Below are positions 25,740 through 33,659 of a DNA stretch of 64,000 nucleotides, in pieces (the stretch's first letter is position 1; each line of letters begins with the position of its first letter). Source of the DNA: Paenarthrobacter sp. PH39-S1 (GTDB taxonomy: Bacteria > Actinomycetota > Actinomycetes > Actinomycetales > Micrococcaceae); the NCBI RefSeq assembly GCF_030063245.1, contig NZ_JASISR010000021.1, positions 1-64,000 of the forward strand, read 5' to 3'. A program made the position numbers and the translations under genes. The notes beneath the pieces were generated by a model, which saw nothing but the letters and a program-made list of their open reading frames with translations, did not search any database and was not told the origin of the DNA.

Positions 25740-26048
25740 TAATATGCCTAACGTCGGCTGAAAAAGACGATTTTTCTTCCCATAAGCCTAACCGTTTTGC
25801 TATATCATGGGGATTTCCGAAGCGTTTTAGGGCTGTTTCGACCCCGTCATACGCCGCTCCGGCGGAACCAGCCGCGGCCGGGCGGACCCGCGCTGACGCG
25901 GATGTACAGCAGATGCCGCGGGAGTGTGCGGCCCCAATGAGGCATTGCTCACCCTTGTCCGGCTGATAATGTTTGGCACGAAGAGCCACCGGTCCCGATG
26001 CCTGCCTCCGGTGACCCGTAACGTCAAATGTGAAAGCAGCGAACCCTC
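25740..26048. promoter_or_regulatory. Divergent promoter region (309 bp)
   Basis: This gap lies between the divergent secreted-protein gene and the AI-2E-type transporter gene. The left 90 bp are unusually AT-rich for this DNA (AAAAAGACGATTTTTC, GCTATATCATG) and should contain the minus-strand promoter. TAACGT at 26019-26024 is a good -10 for the transporter. An 86-codon minus-strand frame (25989-25729) ends with ALKRFGNPHDIAKRLGLWEE, which looks almost coding. It has no ribosome-binding site and overlaps the neighbour's start, so I do not call it. Confidence 0.45.
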
Positions 26049-27320
26049 TTGAGCTCAGCAGATGATCCCATCCAACCGCAACAGGACCCCGTCCCGGTGG
26101 AGGTCGCGTCGGTCCTGACCTCCGCGCGCCCCGGATTCTTCAAGCGGTCGATTGTTCAGCTCCACCGTCCCATTCCCGGTGCCCAGCCGCGCCGCCGGTT
26201 CGAAATGCCGCCCGAGGCCGCACCGGATTCCGCCGGTCCGGCGGAATCCGAGAACACCAGATTCGGCGCCCCGGGCCCACGGATGTCCGTGCAGCACCCG
26301 ATCTACATGGGCTTCATGGCCGCCGTCGGAATCGGCCTGGCGCTGTTCCTTTACTACATGCTCACCAACACCGCGCAGCTTCTGCTGTGGATCCTGGCCG
26401 CGCTGTTCATCGCATTGGGGCTTGATCCGGTGGTCCGCTGGCTCGAGGCCCGCAAGGTGCCCCGACCCCTCGGCATCCTGATCTCGGTGGCGGTCCTGGT
26501 CGCCATAGTTGCCGGGTTCTTCGCCACCCTGATTCCCACCATCGGGGAACAGACGACCCAGCTCATCGACAGGGCACCCATCTGGATCACGGACTTCCTG
26601 AATTCGGACTTCTTCAAGAACGTGGACAGTCAATACCACGTGCGCGACAGGATCACTGAGTCAGTCGCCAAGTTCTTCCAGGATTCCCAGGCCGTGGGCG
26701 GCATCTTCGGTGGCGTCGTGGGAGTCGGCAGCACCATCGCCAACGGCCTGTTCGGCGCGCTGGTGGTCCTGGTTCTGAGCCTGTATTTCCTGGCATCGCT
26801 GCCGGCGATGAAGCGCTGGGGCTACCGGCTGGCGCCGCGCTCGCGGCGTGCCAGAGTGCAAAGGCTGAGTGAAGAAATCACCCGCTCGGTCGGCAATTAC
26901 GTGATTGGGCAGGTCTGCGTCGCAGTCATTAACGCGACCTTCGCCTTCATTCTGATGACCGTTCTTGGCGTCCCGTTCAGCGTTCTGCTGGCATTCGTCG
27001 TCGCGCTTCTGGCCTTCATTCCACTGGTCGGCGGTATGATTGCCGCCATCGTGGTGATCCTGGTTTCGCTCACCGCGGGCTGGCAGACGGCGGTATTCTT
27101 CGCCATCTTCTACTTCGCCTATCTGCAGTTCGAGGCGTACTTCATCTCGCCGCGGATCATGCAGAAGGCGGTGGCCGTGCCGGGCGCCGTCGCGGTGATA
27201 TCGGTGATCGCCGGCGGCAGCCTGCTGGGGGTGCTCGGCGCGCTGATTGCCATTCCCACCGCCGCCGCCGTGATGCTGCTGATCAAGGAAGTGTACATAG
27301 CGCGCCAGGATAAGCATTAG
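26049..27320 (+). CDS. AI-2E family transporter (permease)
   Basis: The 423-residue product has a cytosolic N-terminus of about 85 residues, then about eight membrane helices (two near 90-145, further ones from 235 on). It carries the family motifs LIPTIGEQ and LLAFIPLVGGMIAAIVVILVSL, and ISPRIMQKAVAVPGAVAVISVIAGGSLLGVLGALIAIP. Members move small molecules or ions (some export AI-2, others act as Na+/H+ antiporters); the substrate here is unknown. The start is TTG 26049, the only reasonable one in frame. A TAACGT -10 at 26019 predicts a leader of about 20 nt. Confidence 0.85.
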   Translation: MSSADDPIQPQQDPVPVEVASVLTSARPGFFKRSIVQLHRPIPGAQPRRRFEMPPEAAPDSAGPAESENTRFGAPGPRMSVQHPIYMGFMAAVGIGLALFLYYMLTNTAQLLLWILAALFIALGLDPVVRWLEARKVPRPLGILISVAVLVAIVAGFFATLIPTIGEQTTQLIDRAPIWITDFLNSDFFKNVDSQYHVRDRITESVAKFFQDSQAVGGIFGGVVGVGSTIANGLFGALVVLVLSLYFLASLPAMKRWGYRLAPRSRRARVQRLSEEITRSVGNYVIGQVCVAVINATFAFILMTVLGVPFSVLLAFVVALLAFIPLVGGMIAAIVVILVSLTAGWQTAVFFAIFYFAYLQFEAYFISPRIMQKAVAVPGAVAVISVIAGGSLLGVLGALIAIPTAAAVMLLIKEVYIARQDKH

Positions 27321-27401
27321 GCGCCGCAGGCACGACGGCGGACGGCCAGGCCAGCGGGCGGCTGACGTCGGGTGTCCGGGCACCCAGGGACTGCAGGCCC
27401 G

Positions 27402-28196
27402 CTATTGAGCCGCCGATGACAGCGGCCCATCCCATTCGCCGGGCAGCACCGTGCCGGGAGAGCCGAGCACCGCGGACGCAATCTCGTTCAATGCCCTCGC
27501 CGTGAATTTCTCGCCGACCCACAAGTGCTTGCCACCGTCGATGCCGATGACCGCGGCCTGCGGAATCCGGGCAAACCGCGCGGCGGCCTCCACCGGGCGA
27601 AGATAGTCATCGAATTCGGGGACCAGCGCGGTCAGTGGCTTTCGCCCGGCGGCCCAGGCATCCAGGTCCTCATCGGTGGCCCGATGCAGCGGGGGCGACA
27701 ACAGCACCGCTCCTTCGACGGCGCTGGCCACGGGTTCACGCGAGCCGTATTTGAGCACCAGCTCGGTGCCGAAAGACCAGCCGACCAGCCACCGGTTCGG
27801 CAGCCGCCGTCGGAGCGCAAAATCCACCGCGGCTGCCACGTCGGCCCGCTCCGAGATACCCCCATCGAACGATCCGTCGCTCTGACCGCGCGGAGAGGAT
27901 GTGCCTCTGGTGTTGAATCGCAGCACGGCGATCCCGGCCAGTGCCGGCAGCCGGTACGACGCCTTCCGAAATACATGGGAATCCATGAACCCGCCGTGCG
28001 TGGGCAGCGGGTGGAGGGTAATCACGGTCCCCCTGATCTCTCCCGACTCAGGGACCGCCAGCTCTCCCACCAGGCGCAGCCCGTCGTCCGTCGTCAGCTC
28101 GATGTTCTCGCGCCGGGCCGGGAGCACGGAAGCGGCACGGATTAGCTCCGGCACTCCCGATATGGAATATACAAACGATGCAGGGTCGAAAGTCAT
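27402..28196 (-). CDS. Alpha/beta hydrolase
   Basis: The product of about 264 residues starts MTFDPASFVYSISGVPELIR. It shows the oxyanion region HPLPTHGGFMDSHVF, the nucleophile elbow VGWSFGTEL (Ser) and a late His in GGKHLWVGEKF. It should hydrolyse an ester or related bond; the substrate is unknown. ATG 28196 is chosen because TAAACT lies 7 nt upstream; the open frame extends further, but its residues are not family-like. It is convergent with the AI-2E-type gene. Confidence 0.8.
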   Translation of the reverse strand: MTFDPASFVYSISGVPELIRAASVLPARRENIELTTDDGLRLVGELAVPESGEIRGTVITLHPLPTHGGFMDSHVFRKASYRLPALAGIAVLRFNTRGTSSPRGQSDGSFDGGISERADVAAAVDFALRRRLPNRWLVGWSFGTELVLKYGSREPVASAVEGAVLLSPPLHRATDEDLDAWAAGRKPLTALVPEFDDYLRPVEAAARFARIPQAAVIGIDGGKHLWVGEKFTARALNEIASAVLGSPGTVLPGEWDGPLSSAAQ

Positions 28197-28203
28197 GCGT
28201 CTC

Positions 28204-28209
28204 AGTTTA
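28204..28209 (-). promoter_or_regulatory. -10 box TAAACT for the alpha/beta hydrolase
   Basis: TAAACT on the minus strand ends 7 nt before ATG 28196, and so also supports this start over the longer frame. Confidence 0.5.
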
Positions 28210-28409
28210 GCGGCGCCAACAGGCACATTACGCCCATCAGCGGCGGGTTGGCGGCGTGGTCGGCACGAAGTGGCAAGGACGCTTAAACCGTTCAATCGAA
28301 ATCAATTGAACGCCGCCTGCGCCTTGCAATCACTCGCCCCCGATCTTGATACCTGGCCCGATTCCATACAAATCGGAGGATTTCCCCCTGCACAGGGACC
28401 GGTGATTAC

Positions 28410-28421
28410 GGGGGGGGGGGG
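28410..28421. repeat. G12 homopolymer tract upstream of the HNH gene
   Basis: Twelve consecutive G lie 43 nt upstream of the -10 box of the DUF222/HNH gene, in the 279-bp gap after the divergent hydrolase. Such tracts change length by slippage. Their position near the -35/upstream element could tune promoter activity; this is inference. Assembly error in homopolymers is also possible. Confidence 0.7.
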
Positions 28422-28463
28422 TCACAGCTTGGGTCCCGACCCGGTTTTGTCAGTGCCGCTGGA

Positions 28464-28469
28464 TAAAAT
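28464..28469 (+). promoter_or_regulatory. -10 box TAAAAT for the DUF222/HNH gene
   Basis: TAAAAT ends 6 nt before ATG 28476. The intervening GAGG is only 1 nt from the ATG and so cannot serve as a ribosome-binding site. A leaderless mRNA is likely. Confidence 0.5.
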
Positions 28470-28475
28470 TGAGGC

Positions 28476-30236
28476 ATGAGTACACAAGGAATGGCAGGCG
28501 TGATGGACACCGTGGAACTGGCGGCGGCCGTTGACGTGGTCAGGTCCTTCGTTGCCGGTTATGCCGGCAGCGCCCTGGTAATGACGAAGAACTCGGTGCT
28601 GGCAAGCGCCGACCTGCTGGAGAGAATGTTCCGCTACGTGCAGCAGGGCCAAATCATTGCCGCGCACGCCATAGACACCCAGAATCTCCACGCCACCGGG
28701 GATACTGACACCGCCTTTACCTGGGACAGCCCGGTAACCGCCTGCGACGCCGATGCCCATAATGATGCCGACACTACAGAAGTGCCGGCCCCGTTCGGCG
28801 GTGAGCCGGCCTCGTTCGGCTGGGACACGGCTCCGGCGGGGGAGCCAGCTGCACCCGACACGACTGCGCCGGACACGACTGCGCCGGACACCACTGCGCC
28901 GGACACCACTGCGCCGGACACCACTGCGCCGGACACCACTGTGGCGGGAGCAGTGTCCGGCGGAAGCCCTGGGTCCCACGGGACCGGCCAGGTCGTTGCT
29001 GCAGCTGCTGCTCCCGCGGGTTCCCTCGTCGGCGCCGTGCCCGCTCACGGGGAAACGGAGGCGATGCCGTCTCCAGGGACGGGCCCGGCGATTCGGGCGG
29101 GACGGAAGAAGTCGCCGTACCGCAGTGTGCAGGAATTCCTGGTCTGCCGGCTAAGGATCTCCTACTCGGAAGCGAACCGCCGGGTGTTCCTGGGCCGGGA
29201 TCTTCTGCCTGCACTGTCCCTTACTGGGGAAATGATTGCGCCGAAGTTTCCGGCCCTGGCAGCTGCGGCGGCCAGCGGGGACGCATCCATTGAGTCCCTG
29301 ATCAGGGTCTCCCGTGCCCTGCACAAGATGAAGCTCAAAACCGACCCGCACTCCCTTACCATCATCGAGGGCGCACTCGCCGAGCAAACGAGGCTCACGG
29401 ACCCGGATTGCCTGGATCCGCAGATCCGTCAATGGGTACTGGGGGTCGACCAGAACGGGACCTCACCGACAGAAACCGAGCTGCAGGCCAGGCAGGGCGT
29501 GCACTACAAAGGCCTGTACCGCGGACTCCACCACCTGGAAATCCATGCGGACCAGACACAGTATGAGACGCTACTGACGGTGATGAATACCGGCACGAAC
29601 CCGCGGTCCTTGACAGTCGTGGAAAGCGCGATGGATACCCGCACGCGGCAGCAACGCCTGCTCGATGCGCTGGTGACCGGGTGTGGTATCGCGCTACAGA
29701 CCGGTGACCTGCCTGAAGCGGGCGGTCACCGGCCCAACATCATGGTAACCATCGATTACCATGAACTCTTCAACCGGCTGGAGACCGGGCGCTCGACGGG
29801 CCGGTTCGCCTTCACGGGGCCCGTTGACGCCGGCAACATCCGCCGGCTTGCCTGCGATGCCAATCTGATCCCGATCGTGCTCGGCGGGAGTGGCCAGATT
29901 CTCAACTACGGGCGCCGGCGACGATTCCATACCCGGGCCCAGCGTCTGGCGATCATTGCAAGGGACAAAGGCTGTATTCGGCCCGGCTGCACGATGCCCG
30001 CAGCATGGACCGAAGTCCATCACATCGATTTCTGGGAAAACGGCGGGGAAACCGATGTCAACACAGGAGCTTTAACGTGTTCCTTCGATCACCATGTCGT
30101 CCATGCTGGTCAGGCGAAGATCATCCTCATCGATGACATACCTCATTGGGTGGCATCTCCGGAGGTCGACCCTGCCCAAAAACCGCGCCGCAACAGATTC
30201 TTCAATCCACCCGCCCTCTCCGGTCCCGTGCCGTGA
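28476..30236 (+). CDS. DUF222/HNH endonuclease-domain protein (13E12-type)
   Basis: The 586-residue product has a DUF222 region (about 205-440, with QEFLVCRLRISYSEANRRV) and an HNH nuclease domain near 515-555: CIRPGCTMPAAWTEVHHIDF and NTGALTCSFDHHVVH, with zinc-type cysteines and the catalytic His pair. Actinobacteria carry many such genes; their biological role is unclear, and some are linked to mobile DNA. Residues 126-155 are six perfect APDTT repeats encoded by a 15-bp minisatellite. A G12 tract lies upstream. Confidence 0.88.
   Translation: MSTQGMAGVMDTVELAAAVDVVRSFVAGYAGSALVMTKNSVLASADLLERMFRYVQQGQIIAAHAIDTQNLHATGDTDTAFTWDSPVTACDADAHNDADTTEVPAPFGGEPASFGWDTAPAGEPAAPDTTAPDTTAPDTTAPDTTAPDTTAPDTTVAGAVSGGSPGSHGTGQVVAAAAAPAGSLVGAVPAHGETEAMPSPGTGPAIRAGRKKSPYRSVQEFLVCRLRISYSEANRRVFLGRDLLPALSLTGEMIAPKFPALAAAAASGDASIESLIRVSRALHKMKLKTDPHSLTIIEGALAEQTRLTDPDCLDPQIRQWVLGVDQNGTSPTETELQARQGVHYKGLYRGLHHLEIHADQTQYETLLTVMNTGTNPRSLTVVESAMDTRTRQQRLLDALVTGCGIALQTGDLPEAGGHRPNIMVTIDYHELFNRLETGRSTGRFAFTGPVDAGNIRRLACDANLIPIVLGGSGQILNYGRRRRFHTRAQRLAIIARDKGCIRPGCTMPAAWTEVHHIDFWENGGETDVNTGALTCSFDHHVVHAGQAKIILIDDIPHWVASPEVDPAQKPRRNRFFNPPALSGPVP
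28851..28940. repeat. Six 15-bp in-frame repeats (APDTT) in the HNH gene
   Basis: Units of GC(A/G)CC(C/G)GACAC(C/G)ACT run six times without interruption and encode APDTT. They lie in the linker before DUF222. Copies three to six are nearly identical, which indicates recent expansion. Confidence 0.8.
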
Positions 30237-30368
30237 CCGTTAACCAGTCCAATGGCGCGGTCATGCGCGAACGCGCCCCGTCGTGCCACGGCCAGCAACC
30301 GCGCAAGGTTCCGCCACGACCCGGCGCTGCGCGGATTCGGCCACAACCGGGATCGCCGGGAGATTCAT

Positions 30369-30698
30369 TCAACGGTATTTGTAGCTTCGTGACTGCCAGC
30401 AGTTGGTGTGCCAATGCCGGCGGTCCGTCAGGGCGGATGCCGCGCCGAAGAGGGAGTCTTCCTGCCACACGACCAGGTGTGCCACGCCGGGCTGGACGGG
30501 CCTGTGGCAGCCCGGGCAGGTGTAGATTTTGGCGGCGTTCCGCGCCGTGACGGGCCGCACCATCCACTCGCCGTCGGGCGCGGACTCGCGGTGCGGGAAG
30601 CCCGAGCGGGCCCGCTCCAGATCGAGGTCTTCGGGAGCGGCGTTCTGCTGGGCCGCCCTGCCGCCAGCGGCGCGGCGGGGGCGGTTGGAACGGGGCAT
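30369..30698 (-). CDS. Conserved small Cys/His protein next to nucS
   Basis: The 109-residue product has a basic, disordered N-terminus, then a compact end: [28 protein letters not shown], and RRHWHTNCW. The CPGC pair, the HWH motif and the last Cys could hold one zinc ion, HNH-like in spacing. I recall similar proteins in other Actinobacteria, but the function is unknown. It is divergent from nucS across 92 bp, so a shared regulatory region and a role near mismatch repair are possible. ATG 30698 has GGATCC just before and CAGAAT 6 nt further up, a weaker -10. Confidence 0.7.
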   Translation of the reverse strand: MPRSNRPRRAAGGRAAQQNAAPEDLDLERARSGFPHRESAPDGEWMVRPVTARNAAKIYTCPGCHRPVQPGVAHLVVWQEDSLFGAASALTDRRHWHTNCWQSRSYKYR

Positions 30699-30777
30699 GG
30701 ATCCATTCTGCCTTAGTTCAGCCAGAAGCCGGACGGACTTGGGACCGGTCGGAAGGATGCGGACCCGGGCGGGACGG

Positions 30778-30783
30778 TAGAGT
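30778..30783 (+). promoter_or_regulatory. -10 box TAGAGT for nucS
   Basis: TAGAGT ends 7 nt before GTG 30791, consistent with a leaderless nucS mRNA. Confidence 0.5.
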
Positions 30784-30790
30784 ACTGTGC

Positions 30791-31486
30791 GTGCGTTTAG
30801 TTATAGCTCGTTGTTCCGTAGATTACGTCGGCCGCCTTAAGGCTCATCTGCCGTTGGCCATCCGGCTGCTGTTGGTCAAAGCGGACGGCTCGGTCCTGGT
30901 CCATTCCGACGGCGGCTCCTATAAGCCGCTGAACTGGATGAGTCCCCCGGCGACGGTCAGGAGGACGACGCCGGCACAAACAGAGCTGGAGGAGGGCGTC
31001 CGGGAGCAATGGGTGGTCCAGTCGGCCAAGACCGATGACCGGCTGATCATCAATATATATGAGCAGCTCCATGACAGCAGCCACGATCTGGGAGTCGATC
31101 CGGGCCTGATCAAGGACGGGGTTGAAGCCGATCTGCAGCGTCTGCTGGCCGCGCAGATCCATACTTTGGGCGATGGCTTCACGCTGATCCGCCGCGAGTA
31201 TTTCACGGCAATCGGACCGGTGGATATCCTGGCCCGGGACGCAACGGGTGGCACTGTCGCCGTGGAACTCAAGCGCCGGGGCGATATTGACGGCGTGGAG
31301 CAGCTGACTCGTTACCTTGAGCTGCTGAACCGGGACCCGCTGCTGGCGCCGGTCCGCGGCGTGTTTGCCGCGCAGCAAATCAAGCCGCAGGCCAAGGTAC
31401 TGGCCGTTGACCGCGGGATCGAGTGCCTCACGCTGGATTATGACGCTATGCGCGGAGTGGATGACACCTCCTCTCGGTTGTTCTAG
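30791..31486 (+). CDS. nucS: Mismatch-specific endonuclease NucS (EndoMS)
   Basis: The 231-residue product begins [20 protein letters not shown] and has a C-terminal RecB-like nuclease core: GPVDILARD (metal-binding Asp), [24 protein letters not shown] (Glu and Lys). NucS makes double-strand breaks at G-T, G-G and T-T mismatches and replaces MutS/MutL in most Actinobacteria. The last residues DDTSSRLF resemble the C-terminal clamp-binding peptide through which NucS works with the beta clamp. GTG 30791 is preceded by a -10 box at 7 nt. It is the first gene of its strand run, followed by nagA with its own promoter. Confidence 0.95.
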   Translation: MRLVIARCSVDYVGRLKAHLPLAIRLLLVKADGSVLVHSDGGSYKPLNWMSPPATVRRTTPAQTELEEGVREQWVVQSAKTDDRLIINIYEQLHDSSHDLGVDPGLIKDGVEADLQRLLAAQIHTLGDGFTLIRREYFTAIGPVDILARDATGGTVAVELKRRGDIDGVEQLTRYLELLNRDPLLAPVRGVFAAQQIKPQAKVLAVDRGIECLTLDYDAMRGVDDTSSRLF

Positions 31487-31516
31487 CGGGATTCAAGAGC
31501 CGACCGGCAGGCTGAC

Positions 31517-31522
31517 TAGAAT
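31517..31522 (+). promoter_or_regulatory. -10 box TAGAAT for nagA
   Basis: TAGAAT ends 6 nt before ATG 31529, within the 42-bp gap after nucS. Confidence 0.5.
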
Positions 31523-31528
31523 CGAAGC

Positions 31529-32881
31529 ATGACTTCAACTGCATCGCCCGGGCAGGACAGCGGCAGCCTGGACAGGAAACTGTTGGCCGGCACGCTGGTG
31601 ACGGACGGGACCATTACCGACGACGGCGTCCTGGCCATCGAGGGCGACAGGATTATTTACGCCGGCCCGGCTTCCGGTTATGACAGCTCGGTTTTTGACG
31701 GTGCAGGTTTTGACCGTGCAGGTTTTGACGGTGCAGGTTTTGACTGTGCCGGTTTTGACGGTGCGGACACGACGGCGGCCGGAAGCCCGGAAGGCTCCGG
31801 CGGCATCGAACGGCTGGAGCTGCCCGGCGGCTCGTTGATCCTTCCCGGCCTGATCGACGTTCACAACCACGGCGGCAACGGCGGCGATTTTCCGGGGGCA
31901 GAGGAAGCCTCGGCACGTAAGGCGGTGGATTTCCTGCACCGCAGCGGCACCACGACGCTGCTGGCCAGCATGGTGACCGCATCGCGGGAGGACCTATTGA
32001 GGGGAATCGGCGTATATCTCGACATGACTCTTGAGGGGCTGCTGGCGGGCATCCATCTGGAAGGCCCGTTCCTCTCGCACGCCCGGTGCGGGGCTCAGGA
32101 CCCGCAGTGGCTCCGTGAGCCCGATCTGGAGCTGATGGCGGAACTGATCGACGCAGGGCAGGGTGAGATTGTCACGATGACCTACGCACCCGAGCTTCCG
32201 GGGGCGGCCGCGCTGGTGGACCTGCTGACCGTACATGGGATTACGCCGTCCCTGGGACACACGGACTGCGATACAGCCACGGCGGCGGCGTCGCTGGCGC
32301 AGGCGCGTGACGGCCTTTCCTCCACGGGCTTCGACGGCACGAGCGGGAGGCCGACCGTCACCCATCTGTTCAACGGTATGCCGCCGATGCATCACCGCTC
32401 CCCCGGTCCCGTGGCCGCGTGCCTGACCGCGGCCAAATCCGGCTATGCCGCCGTCGAGCTCGTCGCGGACGGCACCCATCTCGACCCGCAGACGGTCCGA
32501 ATGGTGTTCGAGCTGGTCGGCGCCGCCAATGTCCTGCTGGTGACGGACTCGATGGCTGCGGCCGGGCTCTCCGACGGCCGCTACATGCTCGGTCCCTCAC
32601 CTGTCACGGTCACCGGCGGGGTGGCCACCCTTGACGCGACCGGCTCGATTGCCGGCGGCACCGCGACGTTGCTCGATGTTCTGCGGCGCACGATTGCCGC
32701 GGGGATACCGCTGCAGGACGCGGTGCTCTCGGCAACGGCGGTTCCTGCCGGTGTCCTGGGGTTGTCGGACGAGGTTGGGGGGCTGCGGCGTGGGCTGCGC
32801 GCCGACGCCATCGTGGTGGATGCGGACCTGAGGCTTTCGGCGGTGCTGCGGCAAGGGGCGTGGCTGCAGGCCTGGTCCTGA
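31529..32881 (+). CDS. nagA: N-acetylglucosamine-6-phosphate deacetylase with repeat insertion
   Basis: The 450-residue product has the amidohydrolase motifs PGLIDVHNHGGNGGDF, IHLEGPFLS (metal Glu), LGHTD (His), THLFNGMPPMHHR (His) and LVTDSMAAAGLSDG (catalytic Asp). It removes acetate from GlcNAc-6-phosphate; NagB (17533-18315) then makes fructose-6-phosphate. It is about 60 residues longer than usual because of a loop at about 52-95, part of which is five 5-residue repeats (GFDGA type) from a DNA minisatellite. The catalytic residues are all present, so the enzyme should be active. Confidence 0.93.
   Translation: MTSTASPGQDSGSLDRKLLAGTLVTDGTITDDGVLAIEGDRIIYAGPASGYDSSVFDGAGFDRAGFDGAGFDCAGFDGADTTAAGSPEGSGGIERLELPGGSLILPGLIDVHNHGGNGGDFPGAEEASARKAVDFLHRSGTTTLLASMVTASREDLLRGIGVYLDMTLEGLLAGIHLEGPFLSHARCGAQDPQWLREPDLELMAELIDAGQGEIVTMTYAPELPGAAALVDLLTVHGITPSLGHTDCDTATAAASLAQARDGLSSTGFDGTSGRPTVTHLFNGMPPMHHRSPGPVAACLTAAKSGYAAVELVADGTHLDPQTVRMVFELVGAANVLLVTDSMAAAGLSDGRYMLGPSPVTVTGGVATLDATGSIAGGTATLLDVLRRTIAAGIPLQDAVLSATAVPAGVLGLSDEVGGLRRGLRADAIVVDADLRLSAVLRQGAWLQAWS
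31692..31766. repeat. Five 15-bp in-frame repeats in nagA
   Basis: Units like TTTTGACGGTGCAGG repeat five times with a few substitutions and encode FDGAG. They sit between the first beta strands and the DVHNH motif, in a loop absent from typical NagA. Confidence 0.75.
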
Positions 32882-33212
32882 GCGGTACTGTATCTCATCA
32901 GCCGCTAGGTCGTCGGTCCTTTGTCACACCTCGACCGCTTAGGACAGATTAGAATACCCATTTCGCCGGGGAAATTGACCGAAACAGTTAACAAATGGGG
33001 GAATACTTCTCCCGTTCGTTGACCGGTGGAATGAGTCATGTAATGCTTATCCCAGTCTTTGTGTACGTGGTTTTCGTGCTCGCAAGACGTGTTGCGAGCG
33101 TGGAGCTCTCCGGATGAACGGACGTCCGTTTCACCCGGCTTTCCTCCCGCGGTGTGACTAGGTTCCGGACGAAATGTGCGGAGCTGAACAGTTCCAATAT
33201 GAGGAGAAATAC
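32882..33212 (+). promoter_or_regulatory. cspA promoter and structured 5' leader (331 bp, no gene)
   Basis: A promoter-like pair TTGACC (33019-33024) and TAATGC (33041-33046, 16-bp spacer) would start an mRNA near 33053. The leader would be about 160 nt before cspA. The leader holds a perfect 8-bp stem GCTCGCAA/TTGCGAGC (33078-33099, 6-nt loop) and a 14-bp palindrome AACGGACGTCCGTT (33117-33130). Cold-shock genes often have long leaders that refold with temperature; that role here is inferred. The rest of the gap holds no gene. Confidence 0.5.
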
Positions 33213-33416
33213 ATGGCACAGGGAACCGTCAAGTGGTTCAACGCAGAAAAGGGCTTCGGCTTCATCACTCCCGATGATGCAGATGGCGACGTGTTCGTTC
33301 ATTACTCTGAGATTCAATCCGGCGGCTTCAAGAGCCTGGAAGAGAACCAGCGGGTTCAGTTCGAGATCGGTCAGGGCGCCAAGGGCCCCCAGGCCACCGG
33401 GGTAACCCCTCTCTAA
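33213..33416 (+). CDS. cspA: Cold shock protein
   Basis: The 67-residue product is a single cold-shock domain with RNP1 KGFGFIT and RNP2 VFVHYSEI, plus the N-terminal [11 protein letters not shown]. It binds single-stranded RNA and DNA and acts as an RNA chaperone. The start at ATG 33213 follows GAGGAG by 6 nt, one of the best ribosome-binding sites in the window. It is a single-gene transcript: a long structured leader lies before it and a strong terminator follows at 33469. Confidence 0.96.
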   Translation: MAQGTVKWFNAEKGFGFITPDDADGDVFVHYSEIQSGGFKSLEENQRVQFEIGQGAKGPQATGVTPL

Positions 33417-33468
33417 GTGCCGTCGGTCCCCTGACCGTGCCGTTCTCCGGCAGTGTCAGGGCCAGCGG

Positions 33469-33506
33469 ACAGACGATCCCCGGCCGGCGCCGGGGATCGT
33501 CTGTTT
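33469..33506 (+). terminator. Intrinsic terminator after cspA
   Basis: ACAGACGATCCCCGG (33469-33483) pairs perfectly with 33490-33504 across a 6-nt loop, and TTTAATT follows. It is the only hairpin here with the full stem plus T-tract form and lies 52 bp after the cspA stop. Confidence 0.85.
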
Positions 33507-33511
33507 AATTA

Positions 33512-33590
33512 TCTGCAGCTTAAATACCCGCGGCGGACCGCTCAGGTGTTCCCTTGTCTGCAGCTTAAATTCCTGCATTGGACCGCTCAG
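33512..33590. repeat. 45-bp imperfect tandem repeat
   Basis: TCTGCAGCTTAAAT occurs at 33512 and 33557, and GGACCGCTCAG at 33535 and 33580, both with a period of 45 bp. The repeat lies right after the cspA terminator and before the convergent lysyltransferase-type gene. No role can be read. Confidence 0.6.
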
Positions 33591-33659
33591 CGGCAACATG
33601 GATCCGGAAGCATACGGGCTCTTCGGCGGAAGCTGATGACGGTCCGCATTGGGACAGCG

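Noticed and set aside
24060-25742. A 560-codon plus-strand open frame
   Set aside because: Antisense to the large secreted-protein gene; its residues are Arg/Gly/His-rich without any domain.
25729-25989. 86-codon minus-strand ORF ending ALKRFGNPHDIAKRLGLWEE
   Set aside because: The end looks coding-like, but there is no RBS. It overlaps the start of the next gene in the same direction, and the first half is low-quality. It needs a homology search before being called.
28753-29154. Arg/Thr repeat ORFs (RRTPLRRTPL) on both strands in the HNH gene
   Set aside because: They are the 15-bp APDTT repeats read in other frames.
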